DNA of 30,754 nt, from assembly GCA_037190175.1 (NCBI GenBank), contig JBBCJM010000171.1:1-30754 (forward strand). Reading direction: 5' to 3'. This document shows positions 7,513 to 14,741 of the stretch, in pieces. Positions within the stretch are counted from its first letter, which is position 1. The number at the start of each line of letters is the position of its first letter. Under the pieces are notes generated by a model that did no database searches, had not been told where the DNA came from, and saw only the letters and a list, made by a program, of their open reading frames with translations. The position numbers and the translations under genes are program-made. The stretch comes from JBBCJM01 sp037190175. GTDB taxonomy: Bacteria; Pseudomonadota; Alphaproteobacteria; Rhodobacterales; Rhodobacteraceae.

Positions 7513-8056
7513 CCTGCCGATCCGTAGGGTGCGTGCTCGCACGCACCACCCGGCTCTCGCTCGCTCCGCTCACGCCCCACTCCCACCGCCCCGCCGCGAT
7601 CTCCCGATGCACCGAGGAGAACGGCCAATCCTCCGGCCGCTCGACAAATCCGTGCTTGACCGGATTGAACCAGCAATAGCGCAGATGCGCCGCCATGTCG
7701 GTCTCGTTGCGGATGTGATGCTCCCAGAACCGGCGCTGCCAGATGCCGCGCTCTTGTCGCGCGGCATGGCTGGCGCGCATCTCGCCCCGCGGCAACCCGC
7801 GCGAGAATCGCGCCTTGATCAACCGCCACCGGGTCGAGAAATCCCGATCCCCCATCGGCAGCGTCCACAGACAATGCATGTGATCGGGCAAGACCACCCA
7901 GGCCTCGATCGCGAACGGCCGCTCGCGCCGCGTTTCGGCCACCGCGAGGCGCAGGCGGTTGATCTCGTCATACAAGAGCCGCGATCCCCGTTCCTGCAAG
8001 GCCACCGTGAAGAACACGCTGGCACCGGGGATGCGGGGGCGGAGGTAGTTGGACAT
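7505..8056 (-). CDS. REP-associated tyrosine transposase (RAYT)
   Basis: 183 aa, of the Y1_Tnp/TnpA_REP family, enzymes that nick and join single-stranded REP DNA. The metal-binding pair is His59 and His61 in LPDHMHCLW (HUH-type), and the nucleophile is Tyr127 in HLRYCWFNPVKHGFV, followed by the typical EDWPFSS. ATG at 8056 precedes the conserved NYLRPRIPGASVFFTVAL start. The family domain appears to end near residue 165; residues about 170-183 are read through the REP palindromes, and the TGA stop is inside the first palindrome. Intact active-site residues suggest it may still work. Confidence 0.9.
   Translation of the reverse strand: MSNYLRPRIPGASVFFTVALQERGSRLLYDEINRLRLAVAETRRERPFAIEAWVVLPDHMHCLWTLPMGDRDFSTRWRLIKARFSRGLPRGEMRASHAARQERGIWQRRFWEHHIRNETDMAAHLRYCWFNPVKHGFVERPEDWPFSSVHREIAAGRWEWGVSGASESRVVRASTHPTDRQGA
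7528..7547. repeat. REP-like palindrome, left copy 2
   Basis: GGTGCGTGC (7528-7536), TC, GCACGCACC (7539-7547): a 9-bp stem. It has the same GTGCGTG core as its neighbours but a C instead of A at the centre. It lies inside the 3' end of the RAYT reading frame. Confidence 0.8.
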
Positions 8057-8111
8057 GGCCGGATCAGAGCCGACCGAGGTTAATGTCCGGTAAACCGTGG
8101 TAAGGGTCGGC

Positions 8112-8137
8112 TAGGGTGCGTGAAATCACGCACCCTA
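8112..8137. repeat. REP-like palindrome, right copy
   Basis: TAGGGTGCGTGA (8112-8123), AA, TCACGCACCCTA (8126-8137): a perfect 12-bp stem, the longest copy. It lies 55 bp upstream of the RAYT start and 13 bp beyond the entericidin stop. Confidence 0.85.
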
Positions 8138-8150
8138 CGTGCCCGCGGCG

Positions 8151-8285
8151 TCACTGCGCCTCCCGTGCCTCCTCGCTGACCGCCGCGCCGGCGGTCTGGA
8201 GGTCGCGGCCGAAGCCCTCGACGGTGCCGCAGGCGGCCAGGGTCAGCAGGGTGAGGGCGCAGAGGGCGAGGCGGATGGGGGGCAT
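8151..8285 (-). CDS. Entericidin A/B-like small lipoprotein
   Basis: 44 aa. A lipoprotein signal (MPPIRLALCALTLLTLAACG) has its lipobox at LAAC, and the mature peptide of about 26 residues (GTVEGFGRDLQTAGAAVSEE) matches the entericidin pattern of a short amphipathic helix. Entericidins are tiny cell-envelope lipoproteins; in enterics EcnB is a bacteriolytic toxin and EcnA its antidote. Only one copy is seen here and many bacteria keep single, probably non-toxic copies. CAGGAGG about 6 nt upstream supports the ATG at 8285. Confidence 0.85.
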   Translation of the reverse strand: MPPIRLALCALTLLTLAACGTVEGFGRDLQTAGAAVSEEAREAQ

Positions 8286-8462
8286 GGGGGCCTCCTGAAA
8301 GCTGTGGTTCCCCATTCCAACCGCCGAGGGCGGGCCGGGGTTCCCGGGGCGGGGCAGGCCGGCCTTCCGCCCCATCTTCACCACGCAATCACCACGATCC
8401 CGCCGCCTTCGCGCCGAAATGCGGTCGCAATCCACCGCGACACTCAACCCCAGGTAGTAATT

Positions 8463-8525
8463 ATGGCGGTTTTCAGAGCAAGAGTCGGTCCGAAACAGGG
8501 TAAGAAGAAGGAATGCGAGAGATGA
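8463..8525 (+). CDS. Possible 20-residue basic micro-ORF
   Basis: An open frame from ATG 8463 reads MAVFRARVGPKQGKKKECER and stops at a TGA that overlaps the next possible ATG (ATGA, 8522-8525). It sits in an otherwise gene-free stretch (8286-8861). The surrounding sequence (8440-8530) is less GC-rich than its neighbours. No homologue is recognised and no strong ribosome site precedes it. Confidence 0.2.
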   Translation: MAVFRARVGPKQGKKKECER

Positions 8526-8671
8526 ACGATCTGGTGGCGAAAGCGCGTTGCGGTCGGCTGGCGGCGCTGGAGTGGCGGGCTCAGCGGTCGGGGCAGGCCC
8601 CGCAGCCGGCCCCGGGGGCCGCGCGCCCCGTTTCCTTCCAGTCGCGCCGGGTAGCCTGGGCGCTCCTCTGA
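8522..8671 (+). CDS. Possible 49-residue ORF, translationally coupled
   Basis: Reads from ATG 8522 (MNDLVAKARCGRLAALEW start, then Pro/Ala-rich) to TGA 8669-8671. It shares a 4-nt ATGA overlap with the preceding micro-ORF and has AAGAAGGAA about 9 nt upstream, which is a fair ribosome site. The N-terminal 25 residues could form a helix; the rest is low complexity. I do not recognise it. The rest of 8286-8861 holds only GC-rich sequence and one hairpin. Confidence 0.25.
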   Translation: MNDLVAKARCGRLAALEWRAQRSGQAPQPAPGAARPVSFQSRRVAWALL

Positions 8672-8784
8672 CCGGCCCCTGCGCCGCCACGGCCGCGGGG
8701 GCGGGTCGTGGCGGCGGCCCGGCGGCCGTCGCGGCCGGCCGGAGGGAACCCGGGATCCCGTCCGGCCGACGCACGGCGCCCGGG

Positions 8785-8815
8785 GGGCGCGGCTCTTCCC
8801 CAGAGGGCCGCGCCC
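8785..8815. terminator. GC-rich hairpin upstream of small lipoprotein gene
   Basis: GGGCGCGGC (8785-8793) pairs with GCCGCGCCC (8807-8815); TCT/AGA can extend it inward with a 2-nt bulge. It is followed by TTCGCCGTT, so there is no clear T run. It could end transcription from the region upstream. Confidence 0.3.
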
Positions 8816-8861
8816 TTCGCCGTTAACCCGGCCTTAACCGCCCTGCCCCTTTCCTGCGGGC

Positions 8862-9149
8862 ATGTGGCGGCTTCTCCCCCTCCTCCTGCTTCTCGCCTGC
8901 GGCGCCTCGCCGGCGCCCGAGTTCTTCGGGGCGCAGCGGGTGGACGTGACGCGCGACGGGCGCAGCTATGCCGTCTATCATACCGCGACGCGGGTGGAGG
9001 TGATCCGGCTGGGCCATGCCCGGCCGGGCGAACATCGGGCGATCCGCGACGCCATGATCGCGCTGATCCCCGAGGTGACCGGCTGCCGGCCGGTCGACTC
9101 CACCCTCCAGGGCGACAGCGGCGAGATGCGGGGTTCGATCCGCTGCTGA
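8862..9149 (+). CDS. Small lipoprotein of unknown function
   Basis: 95 aa. A short lipoprotein signal (MWRLLPLLLLLACG) gives a lipobox at LLAC, with Cys13 as the acylated residue. The mature part has a beta-rich look (YAVYHTATRVEVIRLGHA) and ends CRPVDSTLQGDSGEMRGSIRC, so the two remaining cysteines could pair. It ends 48 bp before the ParA-like gene in the same direction, so they may share a transcript. No family recognised. Confidence 0.7.
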   Translation: MWRLLPLLLLLACGASPAPEFFGAQRVDVTRDGRSYAVYHTATRVEVIRLGHARPGEHRAIRDAMIALIPEVTGCRPVDSTLQGDSGEMRGSIRC

Positions 9150-9197
9150 CCTCGGGGCCGAATCACCCTATGCTGCGCCGCAGCAAAAGGGGGAACC

Positions 9198-9821
9198 ATG
9201 GCCCATGTCCTGACCATCGCCCAGCAGAAGGGCGGCAGCGGCAAGACCACGCTGGCGGTGAGCCTGGCGGTGGAGTTCCGCCGCCGGGGCCTGCGGGTCG
9301 CGCTGCTGGACACCGACCCGCAGGGCTCGCTGGGCCGCTGGTTCATGACCCGGCGCGAGCGGGGGCTGCAGGACATGGACTTCTCCACCTCCAGCGCCTG
9401 GGGCGTGGGCTACGAGGCCGAAAAGCTGCGCAAGACCAACGACATCGTGCTGATCGACACGCCGCCCAAGATCGACAGCGACCTGCGCCCGGCGCTGCGC
9501 GAGGCGAGCCTGGTGCTGGTGCCGGTCTCGGCCAGCCATGTGGATCTCTGGGCCACCGACGGGGTGCTGGACCTGGCCTCGCGGGTGGGCAAGCCGGCCA
9601 TGCTGGTGCTGAATCGGATCAAGGCGGGCACGCGGCTGGCCGAGGAGATCGCCGCGGCCGCCGCCGCGCTGAACCCCGACATCGCCGCGGCCCGGCTGGG
9701 CCAGCGGGTGGCCTATGCCGAGACGCTGGGCCAGGGGCTGGGCGTGGCCGAGGCCGGCAGCGCCCCGGCGCGGGCCGAGGTCGCGGCGCTGGCGGAGGAA
9801 CTCGCCGCCCGGCTGGGCTGA
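9198..9821 (+). CDS. ParA/MinD-family ATPase (orphan ParA)
   Basis: 207 aa. It has the deviant Walker A motif KGGSGKTT (11-18), Walker A' LLDTDPQGS and Walker B VLIDTPP, which define the ParA/MinD family of dimerising ATPases used for DNA or cargo positioning. No parB or centromere-like partner is next to it, and its short length fits the orphan ParA proteins common in Alphaproteobacteria. ATG 9198 follows AAAGGGGG. The last 127 bases (9693-9819) recur almost exactly at 9938-10058, so the present 3' end may be a rearranged one. Cargo unknown. Confidence 0.9.
   Translation: MAHVLTIAQQKGGSGKTTLAVSLAVEFRRRGLRVALLDTDPQGSLGRWFMTRRERGLQDMDFSTSSAWGVGYEAEKLRKTNDIVLIDTPPKIDSDLRPALREASLVLVPVSASHVDLWATDGVLDLASRVGKPAMLVLNRIKAGTRLAEEIAAAAAALNPDIAAARLGQRVAYAETLGQGLGVAEAGSAPARAEVAALAEELAARLG
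9693..9819 (+). repeat. Direct duplication, copy 1 (3' end of parA-like gene)
   Basis: These 127 bases match 9938-10058 except that they contain 6 extra bases (CCAGGG, coding Gln-Gly) within GAGACGCTGGGCCAGGGGCT. They code residues 166-206 of the ParA-like protein and run to the T of its stop codon. Confidence 0.95.
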
Positions 9822-9845
9822 GGGCGCTTTCCTCATCCGTCCGCT

Positions 9846-9908
9846 GTAGGGTGGGCAATCTGCCCACCATTGCGAGACGGGCGTGGTGGGCGGAATCGCC
9901 CACCCTAC
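9846..9908. repeat. Inverted pair of GGTGGGC palindromes (REPIN-like)
   Basis: Two hairpins, GGTGGGCA (9850-9857)/TGCCCACC (9861-9868) and GGTGGGCG (9885-9892)/CGCCCACC (9897-9904), lie head to head. The outer arms GTAGGGTGGGC (9846-9856) and GCCCACCCTAC (9898-9908) are perfect inverted repeats, so the whole can also fold as one long hairpin. This is the layout of REP doublets. The core differs from the palindromes around the RAYT. Confidence 0.8.
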
Positions 9909-9937
9909 GTGTTTTGTTCCTTCAGATTGGCGTGCTT

Positions 9938-10060
9938 CGGCTGGGCCAGCGGGTGGCCTATGCCGAGACGCTGGGGCTGGGCGTGGCCGAGGCCGGCAGC
10001 GCCCCGGCGCGGGCCGAGGTCGCGGCGCTGGCGGAGGAACTCGCCGCCCGGCTGGGCTAG
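9938..10060 (+). pseudogene. Duplicated 3' fragment of parA-like gene, copy 2
   Basis: Bases 9938-10058 repeat the last part of the ParA-like gene with one in-frame 6-bp deletion; the reading frame (GQRVAYAETLG-LGVAEAGS and onward) stays open to TAG at 10058-10060. No start codon lies in frame, so it is a remnant. Its TAG overlaps the complement of the gcrA stop (10057-10059), so this copy may mark the original end of the parA gene before a palindrome pair and a second copy of the end were added. Confidence 0.85.
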
Positions 10061-10659
10061 CGCCGGCGGTCGCGCCGGGCGCTCATCGGCTGGAAGGCCA
10101 CGCCGACATGCGCCTCGCAATAGGGCTTGCCGGGCAGCGCGGGCAGGCCGCAGAACCAGAAGTCGCTGGTGGCCGGGTCGCCGATCGGCCATTTGCAAGT
10201 GCGTTCGGTCAGTTCCATCAGCGTCAGCTTGCGGGCGCGTTTCTCCACCTCGCGCACCGAGGCCAGCGCCTCGGGGCTGATCTCGTTCTGCGAGGGCTGC
10301 GGCGGCAGGGGCTGGCCCGGCACCGCCACCGGCTTGCGCACCGGCAGGGGGGTGACGTTGGCCGGCGGCGCGGTGCTGGCGGGCGCGGCGGGACGCTCGG
10401 CCGGCCGCGGCTCGGGCGCCCTCGGCGCGGGTTCGGGCGCGCGGGGGGCGGGCTCGGGGCGCAGCGCGGCGGGCGGGGCCTCCTCCTCCTCGCCGTGGAC
10501 GCCGTTGCCGCCGACGCGGTTCGACAGGCCCAGCCGGTGCACCTTGCCGATCACCGCGTTGCGGGTGACGCCGCCCAGTTCCTTGGCGATCTGGCTGGCG
10601 CTCTGGCCCTCGGCCCACATGCGCTTGAGCGTCTCGACGCGCTCGTCGGTCCAGGACAT
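10057..10659 (-). CDS. gcrA: Cell cycle regulator GcrA
   Basis: 200 aa. The N-terminal 45 residues (SWTDERVETLKRMWAEG, SASQIAKELGG, TRNAVIGKVHRLGL) are the GcrA helix-turn-helix, which binds promoters, preferentially those with CcrM-methylated GANTC, together with sigma70 RNA polymerase. A Pro/Ala linker of about 60 residues follows, then the conserved C-terminal region with CKWPIGDP, FWFCGLPALPGKPYCEAH, which contacts sigma. ATG 10659 has GGAGACC upstream; an in-frame ATG at 10752 would add a non-conserved leader. A promoter (TTGTGT, 16 nt, TAGAAT) is placed just upstream. Confidence 0.96.
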   Translation of the reverse strand: MSWTDERVETLKRMWAEGQSASQIAKELGGVTRNAVIGKVHRLGLSNRVGGNGVHGEEEEAPPAALRPEPAPRAPEPAPRAPEPRPAERPAAPASTAPPANVTPLPVRKPVAVPGQPLPPQPSQNEISPEALASVREVEKRARKLTLMELTERTCKWPIGDPATSDFWFCGLPALPGKPYCEAHVGVAFQPMSARRDRRR

Positions 10660-10717
10660 TCGTCGGGTCTCCGGTCGATGGAAGGGGCCGCTCCCCGGCG
10701 GGGCGGCTGACCGGCGC

Positions 10718-10745
10718 ATTCTAAACCTCGGGGCGGCAGACACAA
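10718..10745 (-). promoter_or_regulatory. Putative gcrA promoter
   Basis: On the minus strand TTGTGT (10745-10740), a 16-nt spacer and TAGAAT (10723-10718, 5 of 6 to the consensus -10) lie 59 nt upstream of the gcrA ATG. The remaining gap to argD (10746-10965) shows a TTGACC at 10908 but no convincing -10 with it. Confidence 0.45.
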
Positions 10746-10965
10746 GCGGCACCGCCCGGGAAAAACCCGTGGACAGCGCCTGACGCAGCGGCTATGGCGC
10801 CGTCATGGACACCCGCACCGCCCCCTTCGCGCTGCCCCGACGCCGACGCGCCTGACTCGCGCCCCCGGCCGCGCCTGACCGCATCGTCCATCCCGTCGCC
10901 TTTCCGTTGACCTTCGCCCGCCCTTGGGGCACCCCTTGGGCCTTGCCAGCAGGGATCCTTTGCCC

Positions 10966-12147
<1,182 letters not shown>

Positions 12148-12167
12148 CCCTCTTTCTTGCGACAGAT

Positions 12168-12201
12168 ATCCTCGGGGGTCCCGGGGGCAGACAGCCCCCG
12201 G
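12168..12201. repeat. Hairpin-forming intergenic element between argD and argF
   Basis: A GATATCCTCGGGGGT-type lead-in (12168 on) is followed by CCGGGGGC (12181-12188), AGACA, GCCCCCGG (12194-12201), an 8-bp perfect stem. I recall similar 'ATCCTCGGGGG ... CAGACAGCCCCC' units as frequent between genes in Rhodobacteraceae, which needs a genome search to confirm. It could partly attenuate transcription between argD and argF. Confidence 0.5.
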
Positions 12202-12225
12202 CGCTCTCCACCAAGAGCCGAGATC

Positions 12226-13152
12226 ATGAAGCATTTCCTCGACATCCACACCACCGACCCCGCCGACCTGCGCCAGATGATCGACAGCGCCCGCGCGATG
12301 AAGGATGCGCGCAACGGCCGCCCCCGGGGCACGCGCGACGACGACCTGCCGCTGGCCGGCCGCATGGTGGCGCTGATCTTCGAAAAGCCTTCCACCCGCA
12401 CCCGCGTATCCTTCGACGTGGGGGTGCGGCAGATGGGGGGGGAGACCATGGTACTCTCCGGCAAGGAGATGCAGCTGGGCCATGGCGAGACCATCGCCGA
12501 CACCGCCCGGGTACTCTCGCGCTACGTGGACCTGATCATGATCCGCACCTTCGAGGAGGCGACGCTGCAGGAGATGGCGGAACACGCCACCGTGCCGGTG
12601 ATCAACGGGCTGACCAACCGCACGCATCCCTGCCAGATCATGGCCGACGTGATGACCTATGAGGAGCATCGCGGCCCGATCGCCGGGCGCAAGGTGGTGT
12701 GGTCGGGCGACGGCAACAACGTCTGCGCCAGCTTCCTGCACGCCGCGGGGCAGTTCGGCTTCGACTTCACCTTCACCGGGCCGCCGACGCTGGACCCGGA
12801 GGACGAATGGGTGAGGTTCGCCCGCGAACGCGGCTCGAAGGTCAGCATCGAGCGCGACCCGCACAGGGCGGTGGAGGGCGCCGACCTGGTGGTGACCGAC
12901 ACCTGGGTCTCGATGCACGACCCCGAAAGCGCACGCGAGCGGCGGCACAACCAGCTGCGCCCCTATCAGGTGAACGAGGCGCTGATGGCGGCGGCCAGGC
13001 CCGACGCGCTCTTCATGCACTGCCTGCCCGCGCACCGCAACGACGAGGCCACCAGCGGGGTGATGGACGGCCCGCATTCGGTGATCTTCGACGAGGCCGA
13101 GAACCGCCTGCACGCGCAGAAGGCGGTGATGCGCTGGTGCCTGGGGGTGTGA
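12226..13152 (+). CDS. argF: Ornithine carbamoyltransferase
   Basis: 308 aa, joins ornithine and carbamoyl phosphate to citrulline. Carbamoyl-phosphate site STRTR is residues 56-60 in FEKPSTRTRVSF; the HPCQ motif (TNRTHPCQIMAD) and the ornithine-site Cys266 in FMHCLPAHR are present, with the SMHDPE loop before it. The start at 12226 (MKHFLDIHTTDPADL) is the conserved one; an in-frame ATG at 12157 reads through the intergenic hairpin. It forms a two-gene arginine unit with argD. Confidence 0.97.
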   Translation: MKHFLDIHTTDPADLRQMIDSARAMKDARNGRPRGTRDDDLPLAGRMVALIFEKPSTRTRVSFDVGVRQMGGETMVLSGKEMQLGHGETIADTARVLSRYVDLIMIRTFEEATLQEMAEHATVPVINGLTNRTHPCQIMADVMTYEEHRGPIAGRKVVWSGDGNNVCASFLHAAGQFGFDFTFTGPPTLDPEDEWVRFARERGSKVSIERDPHRAVEGADLVVTDTWVSMHDPESARERRHNQLRPYQVNEALMAAARPDALFMHCLPAHRNDEATSGVMDGPHSVIFDEAENRLHAQKAVMRWCLGV

Positions 13153-13198
13153 GGGGGCTCCGCCACAGGGTTTGACATCGGGCGCCATCGGGCGCAGC

Positions 13199-13232
13199 CT
13201 TCCTGCATTTCACGGAAGCGATTTGCAGGAGG
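13199..13232 (+). promoter_or_regulatory. Hairpin covering a Shine-Dalgarno sequence
   Basis: Bases 13199-13207 (CTTCCTGCA) can pair with 13224-13232 (TGCAGGAGG) over 9 pairs, one of them G-U. The 3' arm contains the whole AGGAGG ribosome site (13227-13232) of the downstream decarboxylase. Upstream, TTGACA at 13172-13177 is a possible -35, without a clear -10. Confidence 0.5.
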
Positions 13233-13238
13233 CCCGCC

Positions 13239-14699
13239 CTGGACGCCCCGACCGATACCCATGTCACCCTCGACCCCGAGGACTGGTCCACAGCCCGCGC
13301 CCTGGCGCACAGGATGGTCGACGACGCCGTCGCGCATCTGGCCGAGGTCCGCCGGCGCCCGGTCTGGCAGCCCCTGCCCGACGCGGTGCGCGCCGCCTTC
13401 CGCGCGCCCCTGCCGCTGACCCCCACACCCCTGGCCGAGATCTATGACGACCTGCGTCAGACGGTCTTCCGCTATCCGATGGGCAACATCCATCCCCGCT
13501 TCTTCGCCTGGTACATGGGCGGCAGCAACTTCACCGGCGCGCTGGCCGATTTCCTGGCCGCCATCGAAGGCTCCAACCTCGGCGGGGGCGACACCGCGGC
13601 GGCGGCGGCCGATGGCCAGGTGGTGGACTGGCTGAAGCAGATGATGGGCTTTCCCGACAGCGCCGGGGGCACGCTGACCTCGGGCGGCTCGATGGCCAAC
13701 ATGGTCGGCCTCACCGTCGCCCGGAATGCCATGGCCGGGGTGGACGTGCGGGCCCAAGGCATAACCGACCTGCCGAGGCCGCTGCGCTTCTACGCCTCGG
13801 ACCAGGTGCATTCCGCGCACCAGAAGGCGGTGGAGACGCTGGGCCTCGGCCACCGCGCGCTCCGCCAGGTGCCGACCGGCGCCGACTTCCGCATGGACCT
13901 GACGGCGCTGGCCGCGATGATCGCCGAGGACCGCGCGGCGGGCCGCCTGCCCGCCTGCGTCATCGCCACGGCGGGCACCACCAGCACCGGCTCGATCGAC
14001 GACCTGCCCGCGATTGCGGCGCTCTGCCGGCGCGAGGGGCTCTGGTTCCACATCGACGGCTGCATCGGCGCCTTCCTCCGCCTCGCGCCGCGCCACCGCG
14101 CGCTGGTCGAGGGGCTGGATTTGGCCGACAGCCTGGCGCTCGATCCCCACAAATGGCTGCAGACGCCCTTCGAATGCGGCTGCGCGCTGATCCGCGACGG
14201 GCGGCGGATGTTCGAGACCTTCAACCTGCACGGCGACTACCTGCAGGTACAGGAACGCGGCCTGGCCGCCGCCGAATTCCTGGGCGACTACGGCTTCGAA
14301 CTCTCGCGCGGGTTCAAGGCGCTGAAGCTCTGGATGTCGCTGCGCGAGCAGGGCGTGGCCCGGTTCGGAGCGCTGGTGGACCGGCACATCGACCTTGCCC
14401 GCGCCTTCGCCGACCGCATCCGTGCCGAGCCCCGGCTGGAACTGATGGCCCCTGCCGCAATCAACATCGTCTGCTTCCGCTATGTCGGGACCGGCGGCAG
14501 CGAGGCCGACCTCCGCGCGCTCAACACCGAGATCATGCTGCGCATCCAGGAAAGCGGCGTCGCGGTGCCGACCGACACCACGCTGCACGGCCGCCACTCC
14601 TTGCGCGCCGCGATCAACAACCACCGCACCACGGCCGAGGATCTCGAGCTTCTCTTCGCCGAAGTCCTGCGCCACGGCGCGGCGCTGCAAGGGGCGTGA
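13239..14699 (+). CDS. PLP-dependent decarboxylase, group II (probable CTG start)
   Basis: 486 aa from CTG 13239. It belongs to the glutamate/aromatic-amino-acid decarboxylase family (group II); the PLP lysine is Lys305 in DPHKWLQTPFECGC, with the cofactor Asp/His region WFHIDGCIGAF and the GGSMANMVGL phosphate segment. AGGAGG (13227-13232) lies 6 nt before this CTG, and the frame from it (DAPTDTHVTLDPEDWSTARA) reads as protein of this family's N-terminus. The first in-frame ATG (13314) has only weak pairing and would cut 25 residues. The substrate cannot be named; tyrosine/tryptophan-type amino acids are likely for this group. Confidence 0.88.
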   Translation: MDAPTDTHVTLDPEDWSTARALAHRMVDDAVAHLAEVRRRPVWQPLPDAVRAAFRAPLPLTPTPLAEIYDDLRQTVFRYPMGNIHPRFFAWYMGGSNFTGALADFLAAIEGSNLGGGDTAAAAADGQVVDWLKQMMGFPDSAGGTLTSGGSMANMVGLTVARNAMAGVDVRAQGITDLPRPLRFYASDQVHSAHQKAVETLGLGHRALRQVPTGADFRMDLTALAAMIAEDRAAGRLPACVIATAGTTSTGSIDDLPAIAALCRREGLWFHIDGCIGAFLRLAPRHRALVEGLDLADSLALDPHKWLQTPFECGCALIRDGRRMFETFNLHGDYLQVQERGLAAAEFLGDYGFELSRGFKALKLWMSLREQGVARFGALVDRHIDLARAFADRIRAEPRLELMAPAAINIVCFRYVGTGGSEADLRALNTEIMLRIQESGVAVPTDTTLHGRHSLRAAINNHRTTAEDLELLFAEVLRHGAALQGA

Positions 14700-14741
14700 C
14701 GCGACCGGGACCCGGGGCGGGCTTTCGCGGCCGGCCGGATC

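Larger units (their letters stand above)
7495..8137. mobile_element. RAYT unit bracketed by REP-like palindromes
   Basis: A single RAYT gene lies between palindromes sharing the core GTGCGTGA-AA-TCACGCAC at 7495-7512 and 8112-8137, with a third, variant palindrome at 7528-7547. This is the layout of RAYTs and their cognate REP sequences, which are domesticated IS200/IS605-like elements that spread REP palindromes rather than themselves. No target-site duplication is expected or seen. The unit sits between lepA and an entericidin-like gene. Confidence 0.75.

Noticed and set aside
7495..8137. CRISPR-like array around the RAYT
   Set aside because: The repeats are palindromes at irregular spacing with a gene between them; no regular spacers or cas genes.
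13314..13316. ATG start for the PLP decarboxylase
   Set aside because: No good ribosome site and loss of N-terminal residues; the AGGAGG is placed for the CTG at 13239.
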